The notes under the pieces were generated by a model, which ran no database searches, was not told where the DNA came from, and saw only the letters and a list, made by a program, of their open reading frames with translations. From Alphaproteobacteria bacterium (GTDB lineage Bacteria > Pseudomonadota > Alphaproteobacteria > DSM-16000 > Inquilinaceae): a stretch of DNA of 64,000 nt. The stretch covers positions 1 to 64,000 of the forward strand of contig JANQKE010000117.1 of NCBI GenBank assembly GCA_028281265.1. The letters are read 5' to 3'. The translations under genes were made by a program, and so were the position numbers. Positions 1 to 13,161 of this stretch are shown here, one piece after another; positions within the stretch are counted from its first letter, which is position 1, and every line of letters starts with the position of its first letter.

Positions 1-1755
1 CTTGCGCTTGCGGGTCACGTCGCCGCCGTAGCATTTCGCCGTCACGTCCTTGCGCATGGCGCTGATGGTCTCGCGCGCGATCACCGAGCCGCCGATGGCC
101 GCCTGCAGGGGGATCTTGAACAGCTGCCGGGGGATCAGGTCCTTGAGCCTTTGGCACACCGCCCGGCCCCGCGCCTCCGCCTGGCCCCGGTGGCAGATGA
201 ACGACAGCGCGTCCACCGGCTCGGCGTTGACCAGGATCGACACCTTCACCAGGTTGCCGTCGGCGAACCCGTCCATCTCGTAGTCGAAGCTGGCGTAGCC
301 GCGGGTGATCGACTTCAGCCGGTCGTAGAAGTCGAACACCACCTCGTTGAGCGGCAGCCGGTAGACCAGCATCGCCCGGTCGCCGACATAGGTCAGCTCG
401 ATCTGCTCCCCCCGCCGCTCGGTACACAGCTGCAGCACGCCGCCGAGATAGGTGTCCGGCAGCATGATCGTCGCCCTGATCCACGGCTCCTCGATATGGT
501 CGATCTTGACGACATCGGGCATGTCGGCGGGATTGTGCAGCTCCTTGACCGCACCGTCGGTCATGTGGAGGCGGTAGACCACCGACGGTGCGGTGGTGAT
601 CAGGTCGAGATTGAACTCCCGCTCCAGCCGTTCCTGGATGATCTCCAGGTGCAGCAGGCCCAGAAAACCGCAGCGGAAGCCGAACCCCAGGGCAGCCGAG
701 GTCTCGGTCTCGAAATGGAAGCTCGCGTCGTTGAGGGCGAGCTTGCCCAGACTGTCCCGCAGCCGCTCGAACTCGGAGGTGTCGACCGGAAACAGCCCGC
801 ACCACACCACCGGCACCGACGGCTTGAAGCCCGGCAGCGGCCGGGCGGTGGGCTTCCTGTCGTCGGTGATGGTGTCGCCGACGCGGGTCTCGGAGATGTC
901 CTTGATGCCGGCGGTGATGAAGCCGATCTCCCCGGGGGTCAGGCGTTGCACCATCACCCCCTTGGGCGACAGGAAGCCGACCCGGTCGACCTCCCGCACC
1001 GCCCCGGTCCCCATGAACCGGATCTTCTGGCCGACCCGCAGCGTCCCGTCGACCATCCGCACCAGGATGACCACGCCCAGATAGGGGTCGTACCAGCTAT
1101 CCACCAGCATCGCCTTGGACGGAGCGTCGAGCTCACCGTCCGGCGGTGCCGGCAACCGGGTGACGATCGCCTCCAGCACGCCCTCGACGTTCAGGCCGGT
1201 CTTGGCCGAGATCTCGACCGCGTCGGTGGCGTCGAGCCCGATCACCTCCTCGATCTGCGCCTTGACCTGGTCGGGCTCGGCGGCCGGCAGATCGATCTTG
1301 TTGAGCACCGGGATCAGGTCATGGTCGGCTTCCAGAGCCTGATACACATTGGCCAGGGTCTGCGCTTCCACACCCTGGCTGGCATCGACCACCAGCAGCG
1401 AGCCCTCGCACGCCGCCAGCGAGCGCGAGACCTCGTAGGCGAAGTCGACATGGCCGGGGGTGTCCATCAGATTGAGCTGATAGGTGTTGCCGTCTTGCGC
1501 GGTGTAGTTGAGGCGCACCGTCTGCGCCTTGATGGTGATCCCCCGCTCGCGCTCGATATCCATGGAATCGAGCACTTGCGCCTTCATCTCCCGGTCTTCG
1601 AGACCACCGCATGTCTGGATCAGGCGGTCGGCCAGCGTGGACTTCCCATGGTCGATATGGGCGATGATGGAAAAGTTCCGGATGCGCTCCCGCGGGGTGA
1701 TCTGGCGGGAGTCGGTGACGGCCTGGTCCAGCTTGTCGATGACACTATCGGGCAT
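1..1755 (-). CDS. lepA: Elongation factor 4 (LepA), C-terminus cut by window edge
   Basis: LepA is a ribosome-bound translational GTPase that remodels stalled or mis-translocated ribosomes in the cytoplasm. The minus frame opens with ATG at 1755 ([13 protein letters not shown]) and shows the G-domain in order: AHIDHGKST (G1), [14 protein letters not shown] (G3) and NKIDLP (G4). The EF-G-like domains follow, then the LepA-specific C-terminal part ([15 protein letters not shown] and [16 protein letters not shown]). 585 codons are visible against a family length of about 600, so roughly the last 15 residues lie left of the window. It is divergent from dnaN. In many bacteria lepA is followed by lepB, which would lie outside the window. 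Confidence 0.97.
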   Translation of the reverse strand, partial: MPDSVIDKLDQAVTDSRQITPRERIRNFSIIAHIDHGKSTLADRLIQTCGGLEDREMKAQVLDSMDIERERGITIKAQTVRLNYTAQDGNTYQLNLMDTPGHVDFAYEVSRSLAACEGSLLVVDASQGVEAQTLANVYQALEADHDLIPVLNKIDLPAAEPDQVKAQIEEVIGLDATDAVEISAKTGLNVEGVLEAIVTRLPAPPDGELDAPSKAMLVDSWYDPYLGVVILVRMVDGTLRVGQKIRFMGTGAVREVDRVGFLSPKGVMVQRLTPGEIGFITAGIKDISETRVGDTITDDRKPTARPLPGFKPSVPVVWCGLFPVDTSEFERLRDSLGKLALNDASFHFETETSAALGFGFRCGFLGLLHLEIIQERLEREFNLDLITTAPSVVYRLHMTDGAVKELHNPADMPDVVKIDHIEEPWIRATIMLPDTYLGGVLQLCTERRGEQIELTYVGDRAMLVYRLPLNEVVFDFYDRLKSITRGYASFDYEMDGFADGNLVKVSILVNAEPVDALSFICHRGQAEARGRAVCQRLKDLIPRQLFKIPLQAAIGGSVIARETISAMRKDVTAKCYGGDVTRKRK

Positions 1756-2192
1756 GCGGGCGTACGCAACTTCGTAGACGGGATGGCAGGCCACGACCGG
1801 GGGAGGCCGCGACGGCGGGTCCGCGGGTCCCACGCCGGCTCGGGACGGGAAGTTCGCCAGGAACATAGGGCGGGCCGGGCGGCGCAGCAACGCCGGGCGA
1901 CACCGGGTCCGATGCGCACCGGTGGCCCCCCGTCCCGATCCGCTTCGGCCACCCGGCGGGACCGGGCGACCATGCGCATTCGAGCCGGATTCCCTGGCTT
2001 GTCCGCCCCGGCTGCGCTAAGACGGTTGACCGTTCCCCGTCCGATCGGCGTGTCCGCAACCGGGACTGGCCCCGTCCCGGCCAAAGGATCGCCATCGCCG
2101 GCCGAACGGGCGACACTTCCCAGATGTCGAATCGCGACCCCGTTCGGGTCGGCATCCTCGGCCCCGTATCTGTTGACCCTAGATGATCCGCC
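1756..2192. other. Gene-free divergent intergenic region lepA/dnaN
   Basis: These 437 bp separate two divergent genes. I see no convincing ORF: frames crossing it are arginine/proline-rich shadows. There is no cluster of TTATCCACA-like DnaA boxes and no AT-rich unwinding stretch, so nothing supports an origin here despite the dnaN-recF-gyrB context. It presumably holds the two divergent promoters, but I cannot place them with confidence. Confidence 0.5.
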
Positions 2193-3344
2193 ATGAAGCT
2201 GACGATTGAGCGCGCCGCCCTGTTCCGGGCCCTGGGCCATGTGCAAAGCGTCGTCGAACGCCGTAACACGATACCGATCCTGTCAAACGTTCTGCTGCGA
2301 GCCGAAGGCGGCAAGCTGCATCTGACGGCCACCGATATGGACCTGGAGATCGTCGAGGCCGCCTTGGCCATGGTGGAGACCGCGGGCGCCACCACGGCAC
2401 CGGCGCACACCTTGTACGACATCGTTCGCAAGCTGCCCGACGGCGCCCAGGTCGAGCTGTCGCTGAACCCGGACGGCAAGTCCCTGGCCTTGCGCGCCGG
2501 CCGCTCGCGGTTCCAGCTCGGTTGCCTGGACGTCGCCGATTTCCCCTCCATGACCGGTGGGGAGATGCCGAGCGCGTTCGATCTGCCGGCGGGGGGGCTG
2601 CGCAACCTGATCGACCGGACCCGGTTCGCCATCTCCACCGAGGAGACACGGTACTATCTCAACGGCATCTACCTGCATGCCGGGGAGTTCGAGGGAGCCC
2701 CGGCGCTGCGGGCCGTGGCCACCGACGGGCATCGGCTCGCCCGGGTCCAGGCTCCGTTGCCGGAGGGGGCCACCGGGATGCCGTCGGTGATCGTGCCGCG
2801 CAAGACGGTGGGGGAGCTGCGCAAACTGATCGACGAGGCGGCCGAACCGATCCACATCGCGCTGTCGGAAACCAAGATCCGTTTCAGCGTCGACGATGTG
2901 GTGCTGACCTCCAAGCTGATCGACGGAACCTTCCCGGACTACGAACGGGTGATCCCAGAAGGCAACGACAAGGTGATGGAGGTCGATACCAAGGGCTTCG
3001 CCGCCGCCGTCGACCGGGTCGCCACCATCGCCACGGAGAAGACCCGCGCCGTCAAACTCGCCATCACGGACGGCCAGTTGACGCTGAGCGCCACGTCGAC
3101 CGACCAGGGCAGCGCGACCGAGGAGCTGGAAGTCGATTACGGCGCCGATCCACTCGAAATCGGGTTCAACAGCCGCTATCTGTTGGATATCGCCGGGCAG
3201 ATCGACAGCGATACCGCCCGGTTCTACATGGCCGATAGCGGGTCGCCGACGGTGATCCGGGATGGCGGCGGCGAGGAGAGCCCGGAGGCCGAGGCGCCGG
3301 TCGGCGATGAAGCGATCTACGTCCTGATGCCCATGCGGGTGTGA
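2193..3344 (+). CDS. dnaN: DNA polymerase III beta subunit (sliding clamp)
   Basis: DnaN forms the ring-shaped homodimer that tethers DNA polymerase III to template DNA. The 383-residue product starts MKLTIERAALFRALGHVQSVVERRN and ends IYVLMPMRV, the typical clamp N- and C-termini. The three repeated clamp folds are recognisable, for example the RTRFAISTEETRYYLNGIY segment in the middle domain. It is slightly longer than the E. coli protein (366) because of an acidic insertion just before the C-terminal strand (GGGEESPEAEAPVGDEA). recF follows after about 47 bp, giving the usual dnaN-recF-gyrB order. Confidence 0.97.
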   Translation: MKLTIERAALFRALGHVQSVVERRNTIPILSNVLLRAEGGKLHLTATDMDLEIVEAALAMVETAGATTAPAHTLYDIVRKLPDGAQVELSLNPDGKSLALRAGRSRFQLGCLDVADFPSMTGGEMPSAFDLPAGGLRNLIDRTRFAISTEETRYYLNGIYLHAGEFEGAPALRAVATDGHRLARVQAPLPEGATGMPSVIVPRKTVGELRKLIDEAAEPIHIALSETKIRFSVDDVVLTSKLIDGTFPDYERVIPEGNDKVMEVDTKGFAAAVDRVATIATEKTRAVKLAITDGQLTLSATSTDQGSATEELEVDYGADPLEIGFNSRYLLDIAGQIDSDTARFYMADSGSPTVIRDGGGEESPEAEAPVGDEAIYVLMPMRV

Positions 3345-3391
3345 CGATGGTCCGGACGGACAGCGGGAGCGTGTGAGGCGGTTTGGTGGGT

Positions 3392-7080
<3,689 letters not shown>

Positions 7081-7136
7081 CGCGGTGAGGTCACCCGCTC
7101 GGCCCGCTCCGTTCCTATCCTGAGGAAGCCCGTATC

Positions 7137-7946
7137 ATGCGTTTGGGCGTTGTCGGTGCCGGCGGCCGCATGGGCCGCATGATCATCCGCCAGTTGGCCG
7201 AGGAGGCCGCCACCGGGGTCACCCTGGTGGGGGCGGTCGACCGGCCCGAGGCCCCCGGTCTGGGCCTGGATGCCGCCCTGATGGCCGGGTGTGGCCAGCC
7301 GATCGGGGTCCGCGTCGGAGACGACCCGGTCCCGCTGTTCGCCGACGCCGATGCGGTGATCGACTTCACCAGCCCTGCGGCCACCGTCGCCCACGCCCGG
7401 CTGGCGGCCCAAGGCAAGACCGTCCATGTCGTCGGCACGACGGGCCTGGCGGATGCCGATGAGGACGCCCTGGGCTTGGCCGCCCGACACTGCCCGGTCG
7501 TCTACGCCCCCAATATGAGCGTCGGCGTGACCCTGCTGCTGGCGCTGGTGGAGACGGTCGCGGCCGCCCTGCCGGCCGAGGATTTCGACATCGAAATCCA
7601 GGAGATGCACCATCGCCACAAGGTCGACGCGCCGTCCGGCACCGCGCTGGGTCTGGGGCGGGCGGCGGCGGCCGGGCGCAATACCGGCTTGGAGGCGGTT
7701 CGGACCCTGTCCCGGGTCGGCCAGACCGGGGAACGCGAGACCGGCACGATCGGCTTTGCGACATCCCGCGGCGGGGCCGTGGTCGGCGACCATACAGTGG
7801 TGTTTGCCGGCGACTACGAACGGGTCGAGCTCGTCCACAAGGCCGCTGACCGAAAGGCGTTCGCGGCCGGCGCGCTACGGGCGGCCCGCTGGGCCTACGG
7901 CAAACCGCCGGGCCTGTACAGCATGCGCGACGTGCTGGGGATCTGA
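7137..7946 (+). CDS. dapB: 4-hydroxy-tetrahydrodipicolinate reductase
   Basis: DapB reduces 4-hydroxy-tetrahydrodipicolinate in the diaminopimelate/lysine pathway, feeding peptidoglycan synthesis. The 269-residue protein begins with the NAD(P)H Rossmann motif GVVGAGGRMGRMI. It contains DFTSPAATVAHARLA and the catalytic/substrate motif EMHHRHKVDAPSGTALGLG (His-His and Lys). The C-terminal barrel includes RGGAVVGDHTVVFAGDYERVELVHKA. The ATG at 7137 follows a plausible GAGGAAG ribosome-binding site. It is separated by 56 bp from gyrB and is convergent with cutA. Confidence 0.97.
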   Translation: MRLGVVGAGGRMGRMIIRQLAEEAATGVTLVGAVDRPEAPGLGLDAALMAGCGQPIGVRVGDDPVPLFADADAVIDFTSPAATVAHARLAAQGKTVHVVGTTGLADADEDALGLAARHCPVVYAPNMSVGVTLLLALVETVAAALPAEDFDIEIQEMHHRHKVDAPSGTALGLGRAAAAGRNTGLEAVRTLSRVGQTGERETGTIGFATSRGGAVVGDHTVVFAGDYERVELVHKAADRKAFAAGALRAARWAYGKPPGLYSMRDVLGI

Positions 7947-7961
7947 GCGCGAGCCCCGCTG

Positions 7962-8006
7962 GAGCACGATGGCAGGAGGCTGACGCTCCCTCATGTCGTC
8001 GTGCTC
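7962..8006. terminator. Imperfect palindrome between convergent dapB and cutA
   Basis: GAGCACGA at 7962 pairs with TCGTGCTC ending at 8006, with partly complementary interior. The right arm overlaps the cutA stop codon. It sits where a bidirectional terminator would be expected, but there is no T-tract. The left arm resembles the hairpin at 28758-28793 (GGAGCA.GATG start), so it may instead belong to a small repeat family. Confidence 0.4.
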
Positions 8007-8331
8007 AAGGTATGGTTCGCGTTTCCTCGGCGATCCAGGCCAGGAACGGGGGATGTCCGCCGTCGATCGGCACGGACACCACGCACGGGCAATCATAGCT
8101 GTGCAACGCGACGACGCGGGCCGTGAGGCGATCGACCAGATCCGCCCGGGTCTTCGCTAGCACGATCACCTCGCGCCCCTCCTCCACCGCCCCCTGCCAG
8201 TGGTAGAGGGACCGCATGCCCTCGATCAGATTGACGCAGGCCGCCAACCGCTCCTTGATCAGGGCGGCACCGATGCGGCGAGCCTCGTCCAGGCCATCGG
8301 CGGTGATGTAGATCAGGCGGGTGTCGGTCAT
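8005..8331 (-). CDS. cutA: Divalent-cation tolerance protein CutA
   Basis: CutA1 is a small trimeric cytoplasmic protein linked to copper and divalent-metal tolerance. Its biochemical role is not settled. From the ATG at 8331 the product is 108 residues, the family size. It carries the typical core: RIGAALIKERLAACVNLIEG, SLYHWQGAVEEGREVIVLAKT and HSYDCPCVVSVPI, ending FLAWIAEETR. An upstream in-frame extension is possible but lacks conservation. It is convergent with dapB and divergent from the small ORF at 8415. Confidence 0.93.
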   Translation of the reverse strand: MTDTRLIYITADGLDEARRIGAALIKERLAACVNLIEGMRSLYHWQGAVEEGREVIVLAKTRADLVDRLTARVVALHSYDCPCVVSVPIDGGHPPFLAWIAEETRTIP

Positions 8332-8414
8332 CGCCTCGGGGGCTCCTTCGGGGTGAGGGGCGGTTGAGGTATCACCGGATGACACTGGCGGGCAAAGCTG
8401 CTTTATCAGACCCC

Positions 8415-8738
8415 ATGTCCAAGGCGACAGACGACCTTTTCGCGAGCACCGCCAGCCACCCGACGCCTCCCGGCGGAAGCAACAGCCCGGCCCCCCGCCG
8501 CCCCCGTCCGACGCCGGTACAGCTGCGTTGGCTGGCCCGCGGGCTCGATCAGCCCGGTGGGAAACTGCCGCTGTTCGACGAGCAGGGACAGAAGGTGCAC
8601 CCGCGCACCGTACTGGCCTGCCTCGCACACGGCTGGGCGACCCGCTGGTTCGCCAACCCGCTCAAGCCGGATTGGCTGGTCTGCCGGCTGACCGACAGCG
8701 GCCGTGCGCTTGCCGTCCGCCATGACGGACGGGGATGA
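8415..8738 (+). CDS. Small hypothetical protein, possible winged-helix end
   Basis: A 107-residue protein I do not recognise by name. The first 40 residues are Pro/Ser/Arg-rich and probably disordered. The rest (LRWLARGLDQPGGKLPLFDE, then VLACLAHGWATRW and VCRLTDSGRALAV) looks like a short helical DNA-binding fold, because the last segment resembles the wing and LTxxGR end of MarR-like domains. That reading is inference only. The ATG at 8415 is chosen over an upstream start at 8364 because conserved-looking sequence begins later. It is divergent from cutA. Confidence 0.6.
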   Translation: MSKATDDLFASTASHPTPPGGSNSPAPRRPRPTPVQLRWLARGLDQPGGKLPLFDEQGQKVHPRTVLACLAHGWATRWFANPLKPDWLVCRLTDSGRALAVRHDGRG

Positions 8739-8813
8739 GACCGGCGGAGGCCCGGTGCTGCGGAGGGCCGGAGCGGGACGGGCGGCATCCGCAAGCGGTC
8801 ATCCTGTCGGCCT

Positions 8814-11696
8814 TTACAGCGCCCCTGTCGGCAGCCGATCGGCGGCGATCGTACCGGCGGTGAGGTAGGACTGCTCGCCCGTCAGCGTCCCGCTGAAGAC
8901 GAACTGGCCGACCACGCCGGCGACCGGGTCCGACCCGCCGGTCACGAAGGACGCCTCCACCCCGCTCAGATCCGGATGGATCGTCAGGTCCGGGGAGACG
9001 ATCGACACACTCTCCAGATGGGCGGGGTGGAACCCGGGATCGCCGCCGGACGCCGCCAGCGAGCCGGTCACCGTCATCCCATCGAAGTCGGAGATCGTGA
9101 AGTCCGACATTCGGGTCGAGAAATCATGCACCTGACGGTAGTTGCCGGCGGCGATGTAGGCATGGCCACCGGTGAGCACATTGCCGATCGCATGCCCCTC
9201 GAACGTCGCGGTCCCCGCCAGCGGAATCTCCGCCACATCCGGCACGCTGCCGGCTGCCCAGGTCGCAAGATGGACCGAGAGATACGGATTACCTTCCCTC
9301 CCGTCCTCCACCTCATTGAGGGGAAAGAAGAACTCGGTCGCAGCCCACCAGCCCCATTCAATGTAGTCGCACGTGCACAAGGTCACCGCGTCCGCTACCC
9401 AGTCGGTGTCGGGGACCAGCGTGTGGGGAACGACGATCCCGGTGGACAAAGGAAACGAGGTCGAGATCTGTGTATCCAGGTTCGACAGGGTCGCATCGGT
9501 GATGACCGATGGTGTCGCACCGTACCGATCGTCGTCGATGAACGAGTCCGCATCCGAACCCATACCGTCTCCGAACGGCAGAAACAGCGCGTACACGTCG
9601 CCGTCGGGATCCAAAGCCAGAAGATCGACGTCGACCAGAAGGCCGTTCTGCGCCGCGTCGAAGGTCAACTCGAACCCGTCACCGTCGGTGAACATCGGGA
9701 CGGCAGCCAGGATGCCGCCTTGTATCTGGGCTTCCGCGATACCGGCGCCGTACCCCGTCAGCGTCCGGGAGGTGCGCCCGGGCCCTTCGACCCCGGATAC
9801 GTCCGGCACCAGACCGGTCAGCTCCGCCGGATTGACGAAGCCGAAATGGGTGAACGCGTCCTCCCCACTTCCGGGCAACGTCGTGAACGGCACGCCGTCC
9901 AGAATCCTGCCGGCTGACCAAAAGGGATCGAGAACGCCTTGGTCATCGACGGTTGGCTCGAGATAGCTGAGGATGAAAGCGTCCAGATCGTCGCCGTAGA
10001 AGGAGGCATTGACACCGGGCAAGGAGTCCGTTCGTCCTACAGACATCACCGATGCGGATGCGCGGGAGTCGATCCGGTAGCTCGAATGATAGGGCTGGAC
10101 GATGTTCAAGATCTGCGGGTTGAAGTCCCGGTCGACATCACCGATCGCCGCGATCAGCAAGGACCGCTGGTCCGGCCCTTGCCCATCGATGGACAGGGAC
10201 GCCTGCAGATACGGCGTGAAGGGTTCCTGCGTCCCCGGCTCCTGGCTGTGCTCTACCCCGATGAGCCCGGACGACGGCTCCAGGATGTAGAACGGCGACA
10301 CGGCCGCCCCGCTCCGGTCGAAACCGAATTGCGGCGGGCTGAACGGGACCAGGTTGTCCCCCTGAACGGGGTCGGAGTGGACATGGTACTCCCGCAACTG
10401 CCGCTGCGTCGGGATCTGCCCGGAATTCGGCGTCGGCTCACCGAAGAAGAAGAAGAACCGCTCGTCGGGAAAGGCATCCGGCTGGCCGAACACATACTGC
10501 AGCGCGCCGCCAGCCAGGATGTCGGAGCCGCCGCTGATCGTCCCGAAAACCGCATTGCCGGTGTCGAAACCGGCGAACGCTCCCCCGTCAACCGGTCGCG
10601 GCAGCGTCAGGAGGGCACCGGCTCCGTCCTGAAACGAGACGGTGTCGTCGGACAACGACAGCGTGCCGACGGCCGTGCCCAGCAGGTCCCGCTCTCCCCC
10701 CAGAAGACCGATCTGGGCTGTCGGCCTGTCGGGAATCACGAAACCGCTGGTGACCTGATACTCGAACGAACTCGCCATCAGCCGGCCCTGCAGCTCCGTC
10801 TTGGGCTCGACGTCGACCTCGTCCTGCACGCCCTCGACGACGTCGTTGGCGCTGTCAGGCACGGGCACCGGACCGTCGTTCGTTACCGCCGTCACCACCT
10901 CGCCATCGACCAGACCACCATCCACCGTGGGGTCCCCATCCGGTCCCAGGGTGCTGCCGAGCATCACCACCTCGGTGTCGCCGACCCGATCGTCCGTCGG
11001 TACATCCGTCGCCCCGGCCGACCGGCCGGACTGGCCGTCCAGACGCTCCAGGGAACGGCCGATGGCCTCGGAGCCGGCTCGGCCGACGGGCGGCAGGTCG
11101 GTGCCCCCGCCACCGACCGGGATCCGCTGCCGGGTGCCCGGGATCGTCAGGCGGCGCTGCGTGCCGTCGGGCAGCCGGATATCGGCCCATTCACCGAGCA
11201 TGAAGGTGACGACCGTCTCTTGGGTGGCGGGATCGACATCGATCAGCGTGCCGCCGCCCCGGATGCCGATCGTGGCCGACGGCGTCCGTACCGTCACCTG
11301 ATCGTCCTGCTTGCTCAGCGCCCCCCCGACGAACCGCATCAGCCCCTGGGAGAAGCTGACCGTCAACTCGCCCGTCCCTTCGTTGGGGTCGTAGACGAAG
11401 CGGTCGATCACCAGCCGGGCATTGGGGCTGACCGTCAGCGACGAGCGGTCCCGGAACAGGATCTGAGCCTGGCCTTGCGCGTCGGTCTCGATCTCCTCTT
11501 CGAAGACGAGCTCGGTGCCGATGAACAGCGTGCGCTGGGAGGCGGCAGGCGGCGTGCCGAAGGCGCCGTCGTTGACCGCGCTGGTCACGCCGATCTCGAC
11601 GGCCGACGCAGGCGCCACGCCCATGCCCATGGCCAGTGCCACCACCGCCGTCGCCGCCGATGGCCGCCGGATTCGGTCATTCCGCTGCATCGTCAT
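8814..11696 (-). CDS. Secreted FecR-domain protein with Slam-substrate-like C-terminal barrel
   Basis: A predicted exported protein of 960 residues (ATG 11696; an ATG at 11723 adds 9). A signal peptide ends near ASAVEIG, with no lipobox. Residues about 50-200 form a FecR-type domain: VFEEEIETDAQGQAQILFRD, SSLTVSPNARLVIDRFVYD, VRTPSATIGIRGGGTLIDV. A long unclassified middle part follows, with an aromatic CTCDYIEWGWW patch. The last 135 residues resemble the 8-stranded TbpB-like barrel of Slam-dependent surface proteins: GTATFEGHAIGNV, VHDFSTRMSDFTISDFDG, EASFVTGGSDPVAGVVGQF and a final LTAGTIAADR. It lies 67 bp downstream of the Slam-like gene in the same operon, so I infer it is that protein's cargo. 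The FecR assignment is firm; the barrel assignment rests on motif pattern. Confidence 0.8.
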   Translation of the reverse strand: MTMQRNDRIRRPSAATAVVALAMGMGVAPASAVEIGVTSAVNDGAFGTPPAASQRTLFIGTELVFEEEIETDAQGQAQILFRDRSSLTVSPNARLVIDRFVYDPNEGTGELTVSFSQGLMRFVGGALSKQDDQVTVRTPSATIGIRGGGTLIDVDPATQETVVTFMLGEWADIRLPDGTQRRLTIPGTRQRIPVGGGGTDLPPVGRAGSEAIGRSLERLDGQSGRSAGATDVPTDDRVGDTEVVMLGSTLGPDGDPTVDGGLVDGEVVTAVTNDGPVPVPDSANDVVEGVQDEVDVEPKTELQGRLMASSFEYQVTSGFVIPDRPTAQIGLLGGERDLLGTAVGTLSLSDDTVSFQDGAGALLTLPRPVDGGAFAGFDTGNAVFGTISGGSDILAGGALQYVFGQPDAFPDERFFFFFGEPTPNSGQIPTQRQLREYHVHSDPVQGDNLVPFSPPQFGFDRSGAAVSPFYILEPSSGLIGVEHSQEPGTQEPFTPYLQASLSIDGQGPDQRSLLIAAIGDVDRDFNPQILNIVQPYHSSYRIDSRASASVMSVGRTDSLPGVNASFYGDDLDAFILSYLEPTVDDQGVLDPFWSAGRILDGVPFTTLPGSGEDAFTHFGFVNPAELTGLVPDVSGVEGPGRTSRTLTGYGAGIAEAQIQGGILAAVPMFTDGDGFELTFDAAQNGLLVDVDLLALDPDGDVYALFLPFGDGMGSDADSFIDDDRYGATPSVITDATLSNLDTQISTSFPLSTGIVVPHTLVPDTDWVADAVTLCTCDYIEWGWWAATEFFFPLNEVEDGREGNPYLSVHLATWAAGSVPDVAEIPLAGTATFEGHAIGNVLTGGHAYIAAGNYRQVHDFSTRMSDFTISDFDGMTVTGSLAASGGDPGFHPAHLESVSIVSPDLTIHPDLSGVEASFVTGGSDPVAGVVGQFVFSGTLTGEQSYLTAGTIAADRLPTGAL

Positions 11697-11763
11697 GGCC
11701 CCACGTGCTCCGCTGCTTGCCATCCCCGATCGACGGATGCCGGAAGCGGCTGCGCGCCTTGCG

Positions 11764-13161
11764 CTAGAACCGTGCCGACAGGCCTCCGAGCACCGAGGAG
11801 TTGGTGTATTTGTTGATGTCGTAGTTGGAATGCCTGAGCGTCTGCTCGACTTGGGCGGTCGCCGAGATCACGTCGGTGATCGGTGCCGTCAGCCCGGCCC
11901 GCAGCCGGAGTTCCCGGTCGCGCCGTTCATCGGTCTGCAAGGGTTCGGCGGCATCGAACACGCTGAAGCCGACCGTCGCCGCCGCCGTCGCCACCCATGT
12001 GCCGTCCAGCCGATCGATCGGGCTGTCGAAGGCCTGCAGCACACCAAGGGTGGCGCTGCCGGCCACCCGGCTCTCGAAGTCCTCATCCGCCCAATCGCGG
12101 CTGGTGCGCACGACGCCGGTCACCAGCGTCTCGGCCGAGACGGCATACCGTCCCTGGAAGGATCCCGTCAGCGTCAGCCCATCCCGATCCGAGCCGTTCG
12201 GCCGCGCCCCGGTGTCGGTGAAGTCCCGCAGACTGCTCCGCACATCCGCCGTGACGGCGAACGCCTCGGCAGCCTGATGGCTGACGCCCAGGCCAACACC
12301 GGCGGCATAGTAGTAGGGCTGCTGGCCGAGCCGCACGATTTCGGCATGGCCGAAGGGACGGATCGAGGTCGCCTCGCGGCCGAACCGGGCCAGATCGATC
12401 CGCGGCCCGCTGTCGACGGCGAGCAGCGCGACGTTGAGGTCGTCATCGTCGAGATAGGCATTGGCGTAGACCGAGGCGTTGCTCACCAGCGCATCGCCTT
12501 CGAGGCCGATCCGGTACCGGTGGGTGGCCGACCCCGACGTGAACAGGTCGACGTCCTCCCGCCGCCGTGACTCGTCATCGAGGCGGAACTCGAGTCCCCC
12601 CAACGTAACCGTCTCCCCGCCCGGCGCGGCATTGGCGTTGTCCTGGTAGCGCAGGCCGGCGAAGATCTGCCCCGTCCAGCTCACCGGGCTGCGGCGATCG
12701 TCGATCTCGGCCAGAAACCGGTTGACGCGGGCCTCGACCTCCGGCGGCACGCTCTCCACCTCGAGCGCTTGCCGGAAATAGGCCTCGGCGACGTCATAGG
12801 ACTGCATGCGGAAATAGAGAACACCGAGTTCGAGACGCACCCGCGGCAGATCCGGGTTGAACAGCAGCATCCGCTCCAGCGCGGTGATCGCCGCCTCCGG
12901 ATCGCCCAACCGGCTCGACACGGCAGCATACCGGAAAGTGATATCCAGGTCGTCGGGTTCGGCCAACATCGCCTCGAACAGACGCTGCTGCTCCGCCTGG
13001 AGTTCGTCCACCGTGAGGTCCGAAATCCCTTGGGCGATCTGTTCGATATCAGAGCCGGCACCCAGACCATGCACCGGGGCGGCGCCGTGCGCCCCGCAGA
13101 CACCCGCCATCCCAATACAAACCACGAATGTGCAGGCGGCGACGGGCTTCAGATACCTCAT
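11764..13161 (-). CDS. Slam-like TPR/beta-barrel outer-membrane protein
   Basis: A predicted outer-membrane protein of 465 residues. It has a signal peptide (MRYLKPVAACTFVVCIGMAG), then TPR-like helices at about 50-155 (ITALERMLLFNPDLPRVRLE, VLYFRMQSYDVAEAYFRQAL). From WTGQIFAGLRYQDNANAAPG at about residue 165 it is a strand-rich barrel ending in GGLSARF, a terminal Phe beta-signal. This is the layout and size of Slam/DUF560 surface-lipoprotein assembly modulators, which move barrel-bearing substrates across the outer membrane (type XI secretion). The start at 13161 is preferred over 13188 because GGGGAG lies 8 bases upstream. The FecR/barrel protein follows in the same operon. Confidence 0.8.
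   Translation of the reverse strand: MRYLKPVAACTFVVCIGMAGVCGAHGAAPVHGLGAGSDIEQIAQGISDLTVDELQAEQQRLFEAMLAEPDDLDITFRYAAVSSRLGDPEAAITALERMLLFNPDLPRVRLELGVLYFRMQSYDVAEAYFRQALEVESVPPEVEARVNRFLAEIDDRRSPVSWTGQIFAGLRYQDNANAAPGGETVTLGGLEFRLDDESRRREDVDLFTSGSATHRYRIGLEGDALVSNASVYANAYLDDDDLNVALLAVDSGPRIDLARFGREATSIRPFGHAEIVRLGQQPYYYAAGVGLGVSHQAAEAFAVTADVRSSLRDFTDTGARPNGSDRDGLTLTGSFQGRYAVSAETLVTGVVRTSRDWADEDFESRVAGSATLGVLQAFDSPIDRLDGTWVATAAATVGFSVFDAAEPLQTDERRDRELRLRAGLTAPITDVISATAQVEQTLRHSNYDINKYTNSSVLGGLSARF

Noticed and set aside
1756-2192. Chromosomal origin next to dnaN
   Set aside because: No DnaA-box cluster, no AT-rich unwinding element and no dnaA gene.
151-2196. A 681-codon open frame on the plus strand across lepA
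   Set aside because: It is antisense to the well-conserved lepA frame and encodes a His/Asp/Gln/Arg-rich sequence with no family pattern; typical high-GC shadow frame.
9939-11816. A 625-codon plus-strand frame opposite the FecR-domain gene
   Set aside because: The minus strand carries a signal peptide and FecR motifs; the opposite frame is Arg/Gln-rich with no pattern.
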